NCBI GenBank assembly: GCA_963838775.1
Contig: CAWISP010000026.1
Location: forward strand, 372,001-436,000
Length of the DNA: 64,000 nucleotides
Source of the DNA: Chersky-840 sp963838775
GTDB taxonomy: Bacteria; Actinomycetota; Acidimicrobiia; Acidimicrobiales; UBA8190
Direction: 5' to 3'
Every line of letters begins with the position of its first letter. Positions within the stretch are counted from its first letter, which is position 1. Below, piece by piece: positions 54,414 to 63,496 of this stretch. The notes under the pieces were generated by a model that saw nothing but the letters and a program-made list of their open reading frames with translations, made no database searches and had not been told where the DNA came from. The position numbers and the translations under genes are program-made.

Positions 54414-54444
54414 CGCAGTCCTCAGGGTTTAATCGCAAGCTTAG

Positions 54445-54798
54445 AGATCGCTGCCATACTGGCCAAGCAGTAGGCGATTACCGCGACCGACCAACCGAGC
54501 AGGATGGCCCCGTTGTGAACGCCGGGAAGGTGCGCACAGAATGACGGCGGGCAATCCCTGAACGCCGCGCCCGAGTCTGCGATAGGCGTCATCCCGCGGC
54601 GCTCGCGATCGTTAGCGGCTGTCGAAAGGGACATCAGGAGGTGGCACACACGTGCCGATCCTTCTCGCCCTGACCTACCGGCAGCCCGCTCGCAAACCAC
54701 TCCTCAGAGTGACACCGAGCACTTCGGTGTATTGACACCTCGCCCTGGCACGAGAAGGAACGGCAATAGCGTTAACCCGCCTGAGCCACCGGGCGGGG
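54445..54798. other. Gap right of the IS, holding the severed sulfatase tail
   Basis: The first 29 bases are the last codons and stop of the sulfatase gene displaced by the IS. The remaining ~325 bases before the convergent sulfotransferase stop show no gene. Confidence 0.6.
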
Positions 54799-55467
54799 TC
54801 AGCGCGTGTCCGGTATTGACGAGGTGAACTTTTGCAGGGCCTCCTCGACGTTCGTGTCTTCGTCGATTCGGGGAAAGTCCTCTCGCGTGTTCAGGTGAGG
54901 AAACGAGTCATCAGGTACGTCGACTCCGATGGCCTCGCACAAGGGTCCCCACCCGTTACCGGGTTTCCAGTCCACGAGCCGCTCAGAGGGCACCGAAGCC
55001 CGCACCTCGGCGTTGTGACGCTCGTAGGCGGCCCGTGAGGCCTCTTCGTCGGTCCAATCTGGGGTGAACCGAGCCGACGCCACCGCCCGCCACATCTCGA
55101 ACCACTCGGCCATCTCCGGCGGCACATGTGATTCGTCCATGGCGAAGATCGTCTGGCTGGCGCTTTCCCACCAGGCCTTGCTGTCGCTTCGAGTCGAGAG
55201 CACGACCACCGCGTCGGGGTTGGCCTCCAGGATCTCGCGCCAAAACAGGCAGGCGGGAAAGTCGGAGGTGGCGCCGTACCTATCCAGCAGCAGGGCCCAC
55301 TCCACATTCCCATTCTCGGCCGCTTCCCGCCAGAGCGTCACATGGTCTGGATGGGTGATGACCTCGAGCATGTGGTAGCAGGGTTGCCCGAGCAACTGCT
55401 CGATCGCCGTCTTGAGTGACAAGGTGCCCGTCCTTCCGACGCCCGCTCCGACGACCTTCAGCGCCAC
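54799..55467 (-). CDS. P-loop sulfotransferase-family protein
   Basis: 222 residues from GTG 55467, with AGGAGG five bases upstream; an ATG at 55491 is less well placed. GAGVGRTGTLSLKTAIEQLL is the 5'-phosphosulfate-binding loop. SDFPACLFWREILEANPDAV and VVLSTRSDSKAWWESA hold the 3'-phosphate Arg/Ser region. This is the Sulfotransfer_4-like group, which may transfer sulfate from PAPS to a small hydroxylated acceptor. It lies near a sulfatase gene, but on the other side of an IS, so a link is only suggestive. Confidence 0.85.
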   Translation of the reverse strand: MALKVVGAGVGRTGTLSLKTAIEQLLGQPCYHMLEVITHPDHVTLWREAAENGNVEWALLLDRYGATSDFPACLFWREILEANPDAVVVLSTRSDSKAWWESASQTIFAMDESHVPPEMAEWFEMWRAVASARFTPDWTDEEASRAAYERHNAEVRASVPSERLVDWKPGNGWGPLCEAIGVDVPDDSFPHLNTREDFPRIDEDTNVEEALQKFTSSIPDTR

Positions 55468-55814
55468 AATGACCCTCCTCATCGTCGGCATCCGCCGACA
55501 AACGTTCGGCCACAGTACCTGCAGCGGTTTGTCAGCGCCTTCGCTCGAGGCCGACCGACCAGTATTCGCGACCCCCAGAACGATTGCGGATGGTTCAGCC
55601 GGTCAGGCCCTCTCCCGCGCCCGAGCGACCACCGGCAGGGATGCCGCCTGGCCCACGGGTCTACCTGATTACCTTCGACCTCAGCCAACCCAGTCCCCGG
55701 CTGGCTACGCTTCACCCCGCTACGGTTCCTCGGTGTACCCGGCAAGGTGGATGGTCGGCGATGTTGCCAGCGAGAGGATCGCCCTCTGGTCTGACGACGA
55801 AGAATGGAGACGAT
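55468..55814. other. Divergent intergenic region
   Basis: 347 bases between the sulfotransferase and the Cys-repeat protein starts; presumably both promoters. The plus frame is open through much of it but shows no protein features. Confidence 0.5.
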
Positions 55815-56882
55815 GTGACCCACAGCGCCCATCGTTTGCAAGTCGCGACCCGGCGTACCAGGCTGGCCGGGGCGGTCATGGCCTGCCTGCTCACCGGTGC
55901 GTTGATCAACGCGTGCAGCAGCGGTACCAACGTCCCCAACAGCTTGGGCGCCACCACCACCTCCACCACGTCCTCATCGAGCTCCTCGTCCACCGCCAAT
56001 GGCACCTGGTCCAGCGCCACCAGCTTGGATATGGGGAACTCCCTCGAGTCGGTGTCGTGCGCGTCGGCTACGCACTGCGTGGCCGTGGACGGCATCTCGG
56101 CGGGTACCACAGCCGGGAACGCACTAACCTACAACGGGACGTCCTGGTCGGCCCCGGTGGCCGTGGGCGCCGTGGGGAGCCTCGTGTCGGTGTCATGCCC
56201 GACGACGAGCTTCTGCGCCGCGGTGGACAATGGTGGCAACGCCTTCACCTATAACGGCTCGGCGTGGACGAAGTTCGCCACCGTCGACACCAACCCGTTC
56301 CAATCGGTGTCGTGCGCGTCGTCGTCCTTCTGTGTGGCGGTGGACAACAGCGCCGGCGCTACCACCTGGACCGGATCGACGTGGTCGAGCCCGCAAACGA
56401 TCGGCTCCGGCAACGGAGGGCCCAACGCGGCGGTGTCGTGCCCTTCCGCGTCCTTCTGTGCTGCCGTCGGCGGCAGCGACGTCTACACGTTCGACGGCTC
56501 GTCGTGGTCATCTGCGCAGACGTTGGGCTCGGGCCAAAGTGAACCCGTCGGCCTTTCGTGCCCGTCGGCGTCGTTCTGCATCGCCGTGGGCACTGACGGC
56601 AGCGTCTACTCCTACAAGGGGACCTCGTGGACCGCCGGGGCCAAGATCGACGTGGTCAACGGTACCTCGCTCGGCCTTGGCGGCGTGTCGTGCCCGTCGG
56701 CGTCGTTCTGCATGGCCTTCGAGGGTGGCGGCAACTGGTACCAGACCTACAACGGGAGCTCGTGGGGGACCCCGGCAATGGCGGATCAGGGTATGGGTAT
56801 CGTCTTCAACTCGCTTTCGTGTCCGTCGGCGTCGTTCTGCATGGGTATCGACCCCAACCACGCGCTCACTTGGCGTAGTTGA
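55815..56882 (+). CDS. Secreted Cys-pair repeat protein, seven repeats, probable beta-propeller
   Basis: 355 residues from GTG 55815 (GGAGA upstream). A basic N-terminus and hydrophobic segment (LAGAVMACLLTGALINAC) with Cys34 look like a lipoprotein signal, though Asn at the -2 place is unusual. A Ser/Thr-rich linker (~46-62) follows. Then come seven repeats of about 40-45 residues, each with a core like SVSCASATHCVAVD or SLSCPSASFCMGID and a strand like TYNGTSW. Paired Cys spaced by five or six residues probably form one disulfide per blade. An extracellular binding role is likely; the ligand is unknown. Confidence 0.8.
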   Translation: MTHSAHRLQVATRRTRLAGAVMACLLTGALINACSSGTNVPNSLGATTTSTTSSSSSSSTANGTWSSATSLDMGNSLESVSCASATHCVAVDGISAGTTAGNALTYNGTSWSAPVAVGAVGSLVSVSCPTTSFCAAVDNGGNAFTYNGSAWTKFATVDTNPFQSVSCASSSFCVAVDNSAGATTWTGSTWSSPQTIGSGNGGPNAAVSCPSASFCAAVGGSDVYTFDGSSWSSAQTLGSGQSEPVGLSCPSASFCIAVGTDGSVYSYKGTSWTAGAKIDVVNGTSLGLGGVSCPSASFCMAFEGGGNWYQTYNGSSWGTPAMADQGMGIVFNSLSCPSASFCMGIDPNHALTWRS

Positions 56883-57233
56883 GCGTCCGCCTGTCCTTCA
56901 CGGCATCTGCCGCCACTCCTGGTGCGGGGCGACCGCTCGCAACGTGCCGTGATGCGCTACCTGGGCCGACGGCGACCCGACCCGCAAACGACGGCCCGGA
57001 GCGATCCCGAGCGGCTTGGCCTGGGCGGGTCCGTTGGGTGCCCGCGCAGACTCGCCAGTTGCGCGTCGTCAACCGGACGATCGACGAGCTGGCACTGACG
57101 TGCCCATCATCGAGTCGCCCCGAGATCCCGCTCGGCGGCACGTGGACGCCCCATTGCTGACCGGCCATACATCGGCCCGACTACCAGGGCTTTCGCCTAT
57201 CCTTAACCTCCCGGCGGGGAAAGGCCACAAGAA
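56883..57233. other. Intergenic region upstream of the second cyclase/ATPase gene
   Basis: 351 bases with no supported gene; presumably promoter sequence. A GGGGAAAGG ribosome site occurs right before the ATG at 57234. Confidence 0.5.
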
Positions 57234-60200
57234 ATGACCGAGCACCAAGCCCAAACCGAGATGCGGTCGGTGCTGTTCACGGATCTCGTCGGATCGACCG
57301 AGCTACGGGTCCGTGTGGGTGAGGACCAAGCAGAGAACCTCCGTCGCACCCATGACCGCCTCCTCGCCGACGCCGTGATTTCCCACGGGGGTCAGGTGGT
57401 CAAGGGGTTGGGCGATGGCATTCTCGCCACGTTTCAGTCTGCCGCCGACGCGGTGTCTGCAGCCGAGGCCATCCAGCAGGCGGTCGACCTCCATGCCCAC
57501 CAACAGCCTGAGCAGGCCTTCGCCGTTCGAGTGGGCATCTCCGCGGGTGACGTAACCGTCGAATCCTCCGACGTCTTTGGGGTACCCGTCGTCGAGGCGT
57601 CCCGACTGTGTGCGGCGGCCGCCGGTGGGGAGATTCTTGCCGCAGAACTCGTGAGGACATTGTCTCGTGGCCGGGGCAATCACATCTTCGAGCCGATGGG
57701 CAATCTCGAGCTCAAGGGTCTGCCCGAGCCCGTGCCGGCCTGTCGGGTTCCTTGGGAACCGCTCGAACTTGCCGACGCGGCGGCGCATCTTGCTGACGTC
57801 GCGTTCCCGACATTGCTGTCAAGCACATCGGCGACCGGCTACGTGGGCCGTGACGAGCTGCTAGCTAAACTCGACGTCGCCCGGGCGACGGCAAGAAGTG
57901 GAGGATGCCGGATCGTTCTGCTCGGCGGCGAACCCGGGGTGGGCAAGACTCGAACAGCCGCCGAACTGGCTCGCCGTGCTCACGGCGACGGAGCGGTCGT
58001 CCTGTATGGGCGCTGCGACGAGGACCTCGGCCTGTCGTACCAGCCTCTCATGGAGGCGTTGGACTGGTATACGGAACACTCATCAGAACCAGTACTTGGC
58101 CGGCTTCCCGGCGAGCTGGTACGGCTCCTGCCACAGTTGCCAACACGCGTCCCGGGTCTGGCCCCCCCGGTGGCCTCGGATCCGCGCTCGGAGGAACACC
58201 TCTTATTCGAGTCCACCGCGTCGTGGCTCCTGGAGTTGGCTCGCGAGCATGACGTGGTCCTGGTGATCGATGATCTGCACTGGGCGACCAAGCCAACGTT
58301 GCTTTTGCTCCTGCACGTGTTGCGGGCCGGGATCGCCGCAGAGACTTCCACCCACCTGCTCGTGGTGGGGACGTACCGGGACACCGACATTGACCGGTCG
58401 CATCCCCTTTCAGGCGTGCTCGCCGACCTCCGCCGGTGGCCGGCAGTGGATCGGCTGTCTATCGAAGGACTCAATGCCGAGGAGGTTCAGCGATTCATCA
58501 AGGCAGCGGCCGGTCACGATCTCGACGAGAACATCTTGGCGTTGGCTGCGACCGTCTATGACGAGACCGAGGGCAATCCATTCTTCGTGGGCGAAGTCCT
58601 GCGCCACCTCGTCGAGATCGGCGCTGTGTACCGCCAGGAGGATCGCTGGGTCCTTCAGGACCCGGGCACCTTCGCTGTGCCCGAGGGCGTGCGCGATGTG
58701 ATTGGCCGACGATTGTCACGCCTGTCACCGGTGTCGAACGACCTGCTCTCCATGGCGTCGGTCATAGGACGTGATGTCGATGTTGAGCTACTCGCCGTCC
58801 TGAGCGACACGAGCGAAGACCGCATGCTGGACGCGCTCGACGAAGCCGTGCGAGCGCGCCTCGTAGACGAGACGGGAGCAGATCGCTACCGCTTCTCGCA
58901 CGCACTGGTGCGGACCACCCTCTACGACGAACTTTCTGCCACGCGCCGACGCCGGTTGCACAGGCGGGTGGCCGAGGCGCTCGAGAAGTTACAGTCCGAC
59001 GACGTCGTTGCCCTCGCCTTCCACTACGTCGAAGCTGGCCCGGACGGTGGCCTAATGACCCGGGCAGTCCACTACACGTTGAGCGCCGGCGAACAGGCGC
59101 TCGCTGCTCGTGCCCTGGCGGACGCCGAGGCGAGGTTCTGCCAGGTCCTCGAGGTGCTCGACGACGTTGAGCTAGCGGACTGTCCCGAGCGGGTCGCTGC
59201 GTTGTGCGGGCTCGGGGAGTGTCAACGAGACCAGGGCAATCCGGCGTTCCGCGCCACACTGCTCGAGGCCTCTCGACTCGCACTGTCGCTGGGGGAGGTG
59301 GCGCTGCTCGTGCGGGCGGTGCTCGCCAACTCTCGGGGCATCATGAGCGTGGTCGGCAGCATCGACGAAGAGCGTATCGAGCTCGTCGAGGTCGCCCTCG
59401 ATGCCGTCGGCAGCGAGCCGAGCGGGGAGCGGGCCCGACTCCTGGCACAACTGGCGTCGGAGGTCTGTTTCGCCGGCGACCACGAACGACGCCTGGCCCT
59501 CGCTGACGAGGCCGAATCAATGGCCCGAGGTCTTGGTGACCTCGATCTTCTCGCCTGGGTGTTGGCGCGCACAGGCTTCGCTGTCATGTCCATCGATCGG
59601 GCCGCTCGCCTAGTGGCCCGTGGCGCGGAAGCCACCCACCTCGCCGACGCCACTGGCGACCCCGCGTTGCGGGTCCTCACCCGGGTGTGGTGGTCCTCGG
59701 ACCTGCTAACAGTGGGAGACATCGCCGGAATGCGCCGGGTCACCGACGAACTGGTGGCCATTGGCGAGGACTGCTCCCCCACGATCCGGTGGGATGCCCG
59801 CTCGTTCTCCATCCGTCTGCTCCTCCTCGACGGCCGGCTCGACGAGGCACACCGTCTCAATGACGAGTGTCTGGCGCTGGGCCAGGCCATCGGTGAGCCT
59901 GACGCCACCATGTGGTGGGCCGCGCTGGTCTCGGGCGAAAGGACCAGTCGCGGGTACCCCGGGGCTACCGCTGACGAGGCCGCCGCGTTTGCCGACCAGT
60001 ACCCGGGCGCGCCGACCTGGAGGATGGCGCAAGTGCAGGCCCTGGCCTTTGCCGGCGACGCCGAAGGGGTTCGCCGGGTCATCGAGGAATATGGGCTCGA
60101 ACCTGAGAAGCTCGTGGCTGAGCCCTTTCCGTTGCTGGGGGCCTCTGGATTCGCTGACGCGGCTTACCGACTGGGCGATCGAGAGCTCGCCGCCCGTTGT

Positions 60201-60545
60201 GCTCGATTGCTCCAACCCCACCGGGGGAAGTGGGCGCACTATCTCCTGGCCACCTCCTTTCCGGTCGAGTTCGCTCTGGGCAGATGTGCGCTCGTCACCG
60301 GGGACTTCGACGAAGCGGCGGAGCTCCTCGCCACGGCATGTCACGTGCTCGAAGCGGCTGGAGCGTTTGGACTGCTGCCCCAAGCGCATCTCGCTCTGGC
60401 CGAGGCGCTTGTCGGGCGCGCCGGCGATGGGGACCACGAGCGAGTACTCGAGCTGATCAACCTGGGGCGGATGGGAGCCCAGTCGATCTCGGCACCACTA
60501 TTGGTCGAGCGAGCTGACGAACTCACCGCGCTGGCCGGATCCTGA
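57234..60545 (+). CDS. Class III cyclase-like/AAA ATPase/TPR regulator (2)
   Basis: 1103 residues, same architecture as the protein at 18838. The cyclase-like domain has Asp17 (LFTDLVGST), Lys57 and Asp61 (KGLGDGILATF), Arg99 (VRVGISAG) and Arg124, but Val120 where the catalytic Asn should be (FGVPVVEASRL). Walker A is GGEPGVGKTRTAAELA (from 231) and Walker B is VVLVIDDLHWA. The C-terminal ~550 residues are TPR-like helices. No DNA-binding domain is seen. The two paralogues are roughly 40% similar by eye, so the duplication is not recent. Confidence 0.9.
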   Translation: MTEHQAQTEMRSVLFTDLVGSTELRVRVGEDQAENLRRTHDRLLADAVISHGGQVVKGLGDGILATFQSAADAVSAAEAIQQAVDLHAHQQPEQAFAVRVGISAGDVTVESSDVFGVPVVEASRLCAAAAGGEILAAELVRTLSRGRGNHIFEPMGNLELKGLPEPVPACRVPWEPLELADAAAHLADVAFPTLLSSTSATGYVGRDELLAKLDVARATARSGGCRIVLLGGEPGVGKTRTAAELARRAHGDGAVVLYGRCDEDLGLSYQPLMEALDWYTEHSSEPVLGRLPGELVRLLPQLPTRVPGLAPPVASDPRSEEHLLFESTASWLLELAREHDVVLVIDDLHWATKPTLLLLLHVLRAGIAAETSTHLLVVGTYRDTDIDRSHPLSGVLADLRRWPAVDRLSIEGLNAEEVQRFIKAAAGHDLDENILALAATVYDETEGNPFFVGEVLRHLVEIGAVYRQEDRWVLQDPGTFAVPEGVRDVIGRRLSRLSPVSNDLLSMASVIGRDVDVELLAVLSDTSEDRMLDALDEAVRARLVDETGADRYRFSHALVRTTLYDELSATRRRRLHRRVAEALEKLQSDDVVALAFHYVEAGPDGGLMTRAVHYTLSAGEQALAARALADAEARFCQVLEVLDDVELADCPERVAALCGLGECQRDQGNPAFRATLLEASRLALSLGEVALLVRAVLANSRGIMSVVGSIDEERIELVEVALDAVGSEPSGERARLLAQLASEVCFAGDHERRLALADEAESMARGLGDLDLLAWVLARTGFAVMSIDRAARLVARGAEATHLADATGDPALRVLTRVWWSSDLLTVGDIAGMRRVTDELVAIGEDCSPTIRWDARSFSIRLLLLDGRLDEAHRLNDECLALGQAIGEPDATMWWAALVSGERTSRGYPGATADEAAAFADQYPGAPTWRMAQVQALAFAGDAEGVRRVIEEYGLEPEKLVAEPFPLLGASGFADAAYRLGDRELAARCARLLQPHRGKWAHYLLATSFPVEFALGRCALVTGDFDEAAELLATACHVLEAAGAFGLLPQAHLALAEALVGRAGDGDHERVLELINLGRMGAQSISAPLLVERADELTALAGS

Positions 60546-60680
60546 ACACCTCCACGACGGCGTCGACCCATGTCGCTGGAGGGGGGTAGATCCGGTATCT
60601 CTGCCATGACATGACGACAGCGTGTTGGTGCGTCAGACTGAATAAGAGGTTCAGTCGTCGATCTCAAGCCATCCGGGATG

Positions 60681-60899
60681 TGCCGCTTGCGCGTAGGAGT
60701 CTGTAACACGCCTTTGCGACGGAAACCGCACGATATTCGCGTGGGCTCTTCCGATTGGATCTAGAAAGAAATTGACTGGTCGACGCGGACCGGGACAGAA
60801 GCTGGAGGGTTTGAATAACGAAACGAACCTACCTGAGCGACGGGACAACCAAAGTGGCCTCTGACCAGAGGAAACGTTGTGTTTTCGACAACCAGTGGA
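60681..60899 (+). repeat. Conserved leader of the HTH repeat element, copy 3
   Basis: Matches 12324-12540 at roughly 80% with a few indels, including the CCTCTG-ac-CAGAGG palindrome and the GTTGT-gttttcg-ACAAC hairpin just before the HTH gene. Here leader and gene are contiguous, so this is the most complete copy of the element (about 60681-61423). Confidence 0.7.
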
Positions 60900-60939
60900 C
60901 CCTAGAGGACACTATTCAAACCCCCTTTCACCAGGGGAA

Positions 60940-61416
60940 ATGGCGAATCAGAGCGGTGTCACATGGCCCGATTTGATCAATCCGCGGGTCCGAACAGCCA
61001 TCGGCGAGCTCTACGGCCACGTCTTCGGTGAGTCCCGAGACGGCGCCACTATCAGGTGCCGTCGTCGTCCGCCTGACGGCTCGAGACAGATCCAGCGCCG
61101 GCTCCCGCCCGAGGAAATCGAGGAGCTCGTCGCCGCCTACCTAGCCGGAGCGACCGCACTCACCTTGGCCGACAAGCACTCGATTCACCGGACCACCGTC
61201 TTGGCCCTTCTCAAACGCCACCAAGTGTCCAGGCGAGGGCGCGTGCTGACCCCTGACCACATCGAACGACCAGTTTCTTCTTACGCATCGGGACGCTCCT
61301 GTGCCTCGATCGGCGAGGAGCTCCAGGTCAATCCCGAGACGGTCCGCCAGGCCCTGTTGAAAGCCGGCGTGGCAATGCGCAGGCCCGGGCGCCCACGAGC
61401 CATGCAGGAGTCCTGA
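60940..61416 (+). CDS. Tandem helix-turn-helix protein of the repeat element, copy 3
   Basis: 158 residues from ATG 60940. Same layout as copy 2: MANQSGVTWPDLINPRVRTA, then HTH units ALTLADKHSIHRTTVLALLK and SCASIGEELQVNPETVRQAL, and basic MRRPGRPRAMQES. The GGGGAAA ribosome site is unusually close to the ATG. Its 3' end abuts a truncated dihydrodipicolinate synthase-like gene, so the element seems to have inserted there or taken part in a deletion. Likely DNA-binding; the partner recombinase is missing. Confidence 0.72.
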   Translation: MANQSGVTWPDLINPRVRTAIGELYGHVFGESRDGATIRCRRRPPDGSRQIQRRLPPEEIEELVAAYLAGATALTLADKHSIHRTTVLALLKRHQVSRRGRVLTPDHIERPVSSYASGRSCASIGEELQVNPETVRQALLKAGVAMRRPGRPRAMQES

Positions 61417-61424
61417 GACGTGTG

Positions 61425-61633
61425 TCTTGGTCGGTGAGGTCGACGAAGCCTGCGTCCATGTTGACCGCTGGCACGAGACCGGCCTCCGCAGTGCGGGCGG
61501 CGTGACGGCCAAAAGCCTCCCAATCGACTTGCCCGTCGCGGAATGGCAGGAGCACCGCTGACATCCCCGTAACTCGACGCCGGGGCCGGATGAGGTCAAA
61601 CGGGGGTTCGGGCACGATCGGCATCGTAGGCAT
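61425..61633 (-). pseudogene. Dihydrodipicolinate synthase-like gene, 5' fragment
   Basis: ATG 61633 with GGAGAGG upstream. PFDLIRPRRRVTGMSAVLLP and FGRHAARTAEAGLVPAVNMD, then GFVDLTDQDT, are the N-terminus of a DapA-superfamily aldolase/lyase of the kind found in sugar catabolic operons. Homology stops where the HTH repeat begins. Only about 65 residues remain. It follows the GH4 and cupin genes on the same strand, so it was probably the third gene of that operon. Confidence 0.7.
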
Positions 61634-61710
61634 GGCGCCTCTCCGGTTACCGATCACGGTCCACCGCCGTCGCCTCGATGAACCGTCCACGGTCGAGCGC
61701 GGCGAACCGC

Positions 61711-62097
61711 TCAGTCGACGACGAGCTGCTCCTCGGGCTCCCCGCTCGGCTGGGGGAGCACGATAATAAGCACTTGGAGCTCGGCGTCGGTAGTGGAACG
61801 CGCCGTGTGACGCACGCCCGGAGGGACGATCACCATGTCGCCCTTCTCGATGGGCACAACATCATCGTCGAGCTCCATCTCCCCGACACCTTCGGTCACG
61901 AAGTAGTACTCGGTAGTCCGAGCGTGGGCATGGCGCTTTGAATCGCTGATCCGCATATAGTGGAACCACAGCGGCTCGGCCTTACCGATATCGACGAAGT
62001 CGCGTCGCATCCCGCACGTCGAGCGCCACTCCTCTTGATCACCAAGCTTGCGGACGCTGGCTTGACCCACCTCGTACGCCTTCTTGATCACGGGCAT
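61711..62097 (-). CDS. Cupin-domain protein of the GH4 operon
   Basis: 128 residues. One cupin barrel: SKRHAHARTTEYYFVTEGVG as motif 1 (His, His, Glu ligands) and GDMVIVPPGVRHTARS as motif 2. It may be a sugar isomerase, mutarotase-like protein or sensor. It starts 25 bases after the GH4 stop, in an operon arrangement. Confidence 0.85.
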   Translation of the reverse strand: MPVIKKAYEVGQASVRKLGDQEEWRSTCGMRRDFVDIGKAEPLWFHYMRISDSKRHAHARTTEYYFVTEGVGEMELDDDVVPIEKGDMVIVPPGVRHTARSTTDAELQVLIIVLPQPSGEPEEQLVVD

Positions 62098-62122
62098 GGC
62101 GGTCTCCTGTCGTTTGAGCGCA

Positions 62123-63496
62123 TTAGCTGAACGCGGGGAGCCACCGCTCGGTGGCTTGGATCATCTCACTGGTCATCTGCTCGAGCCGGGTGAAGTCAAT
62201 GCGGCTCGCCATCGGGTCGGCCAGCATGGCCTGGAACACCAGGTCCTGGTTCCCGCTGAGCGCGGCGTCGACCACCAGCTCCTGGGAACTCGAGATCCGG
62301 CGCAGGTACTCGCCCAGGATCGGGGGCGCCGACGCCACGTCACGACCCCGAATGCCGCTACTGTCGGCCCGGCAGACACTCTCGACCACCACGCCTTCGG
62401 GCAGGTCCGGGGCCTGGCCGTGATTGGGAATGTTCACGGCCACGTTGCGGGCCCACCCTCCGAGCAGCGAGTCGATCACGCCGGCCACCATCTCGCCCGA
62501 TGGCAAGTCGCTCACCTCGTCATGCAGGAGCATCTCGTCGAGCTGCTCGGAGAACTTTCGCTCGAAGTAGATGCGGTCGTCGATCGACGTGAGGTGGACG
62601 TTCCATCGCTCGGTGAAGTCCGCCTCGTCAAGCAGAAACCCTGGGAAGAACTCCACGATGTGGCGGTCGGCGGCGGCGGGCAGGGCGCCGAACTTGGTGA
62701 AGAAGTCGAGCTTCACCCTGCTCATGTCCACCAACTCGCCCTTGGTCCACCGACCGGTGCGCTTGCGCGGCGGAATCCCCAGAGCTTCGGGGAGGTCGAA
62801 CGGAATCTCCTCGTCGAGGCCCCACGGCGACTCGACAAACTCGTGGAGGAGGACGAAGCCATCTTCTCCTCCGCAATCGAGCGCGGTCATGAGCGGGATA
62901 TGGTTCACGCCCGTAATGGTGGGATCGAACTCGATGAAGCTCTTGCCGATCATCGTCGAGACAAAGAATGAGATGATGGTGACCTCGTGGCACAACCCGA
63001 CGGTCTTGACATTTGTCTCGCGCGTGACGGCGCGGCACAGGGTTGTCATCGGGTTGGTCAGCGACAACAGCCATGCATCTGGACAGAGTTCCTCCATATC
63101 GCGGGCAATACCAAGCATGACGGGAATATTGCGCAGTCCGCGGATGATGCCACCTGGCCCGACGGTGTCGCCGACGGTCTGGAACAGGCCGTAGCGAGCG
63201 GGGATCTCCAGATCGGCACGCATCGATTCGAACCCGCCGGAGGAGATCGACAACACCACGAAGTCAGCTCCGTGGAGCGCCTCGCGTTGATCGGTCGTCG
63301 TTCGGCACGTCATGCCAATGCCACGGACCTTGGCGCAATGCTCGACGAAGCGCTGCATGCGGGCGAGATTGTCCGGCTTGATGTCTTCGAGAACGATCTC
63401 CGCATCGCGCAGGGAGGGAGTATTGACGAAGTCGACCACGAGTTTCGGCACCCACTGATTGCTGCCCCCACCGACGATCGTGATCTGTGGACCCAT
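62123..63496 (-). CDS. Glycoside hydrolase family 4 (6-phospho-glycosidase type)
   Basis: 457 residues. GH4 enzymes use NAD+ and a divalent metal to cleave glycosides by an oxidation-elimination route. The NAD loop is ITIVGGGSNQWVPKLV, the substrate/metal segment is LLSLTNPMTTLC (Asn148-Pro149), the metal Cys-His is VGLCHEV (Cys169-His170), and GVNHIP follows. C-terminal VAVNIPNHGQAPDLPEGVVV is typical. Activity on an alpha- or beta-linked sugar, possibly phosphorylated, cannot be resolved. First gene of an operon with a cupin and a truncated DapA-like gene. Confidence 0.92.
   Translation of the reverse strand: MGPQITIVGGGSNQWVPKLVVDFVNTPSLRDAEIVLEDIKPDNLARMQRFVEHCAKVRGIGMTCRTTTDQREALHGADFVVLSISSGGFESMRADLEIPARYGLFQTVGDTVGPGGIIRGLRNIPVMLGIARDMEELCPDAWLLSLTNPMTTLCRAVTRETNVKTVGLCHEVTIISFFVSTMIGKSFIEFDPTITGVNHIPLMTALDCGGEDGFVLLHEFVESPWGLDEEIPFDLPEALGIPPRKRTGRWTKGELVDMSRVKLDFFTKFGALPAAADRHIVEFFPGFLLDEADFTERWNVHLTSIDDRIYFERKFSEQLDEMLLHDEVSDLPSGEMVAGVIDSLLGGWARNVAVNIPNHGQAPDLPEGVVVESVCRADSSGIRGRDVASAPPILGEYLRRISSSQELVVDAALSGNQDLVFQAMLADPMASRIDFTRLEQMTSEMIQATERWLPAFS

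Larger units (their letters stand above)
52620..54439. mobile_element. 1820-bp IS with divergent transposase and DUF6788-like genes, copy 2
   Basis: Same ends as copy 1 (CTTGCGATTAAACC and its reverse complement), same length, opposite orientation. The target duplication is CTTAG (52615-52619 and 54440-54444). It inserted in the last codons of the sulfatase gene. Differs from copy 1 at 52785. Confidence 0.93.

Noticed and set aside
15246..54439. Composite transposon bounded by the two 1820-bp IS copies
   Set aside because: Each copy has its own target duplication (CTCAG versus CTTAG), so they inserted independently.
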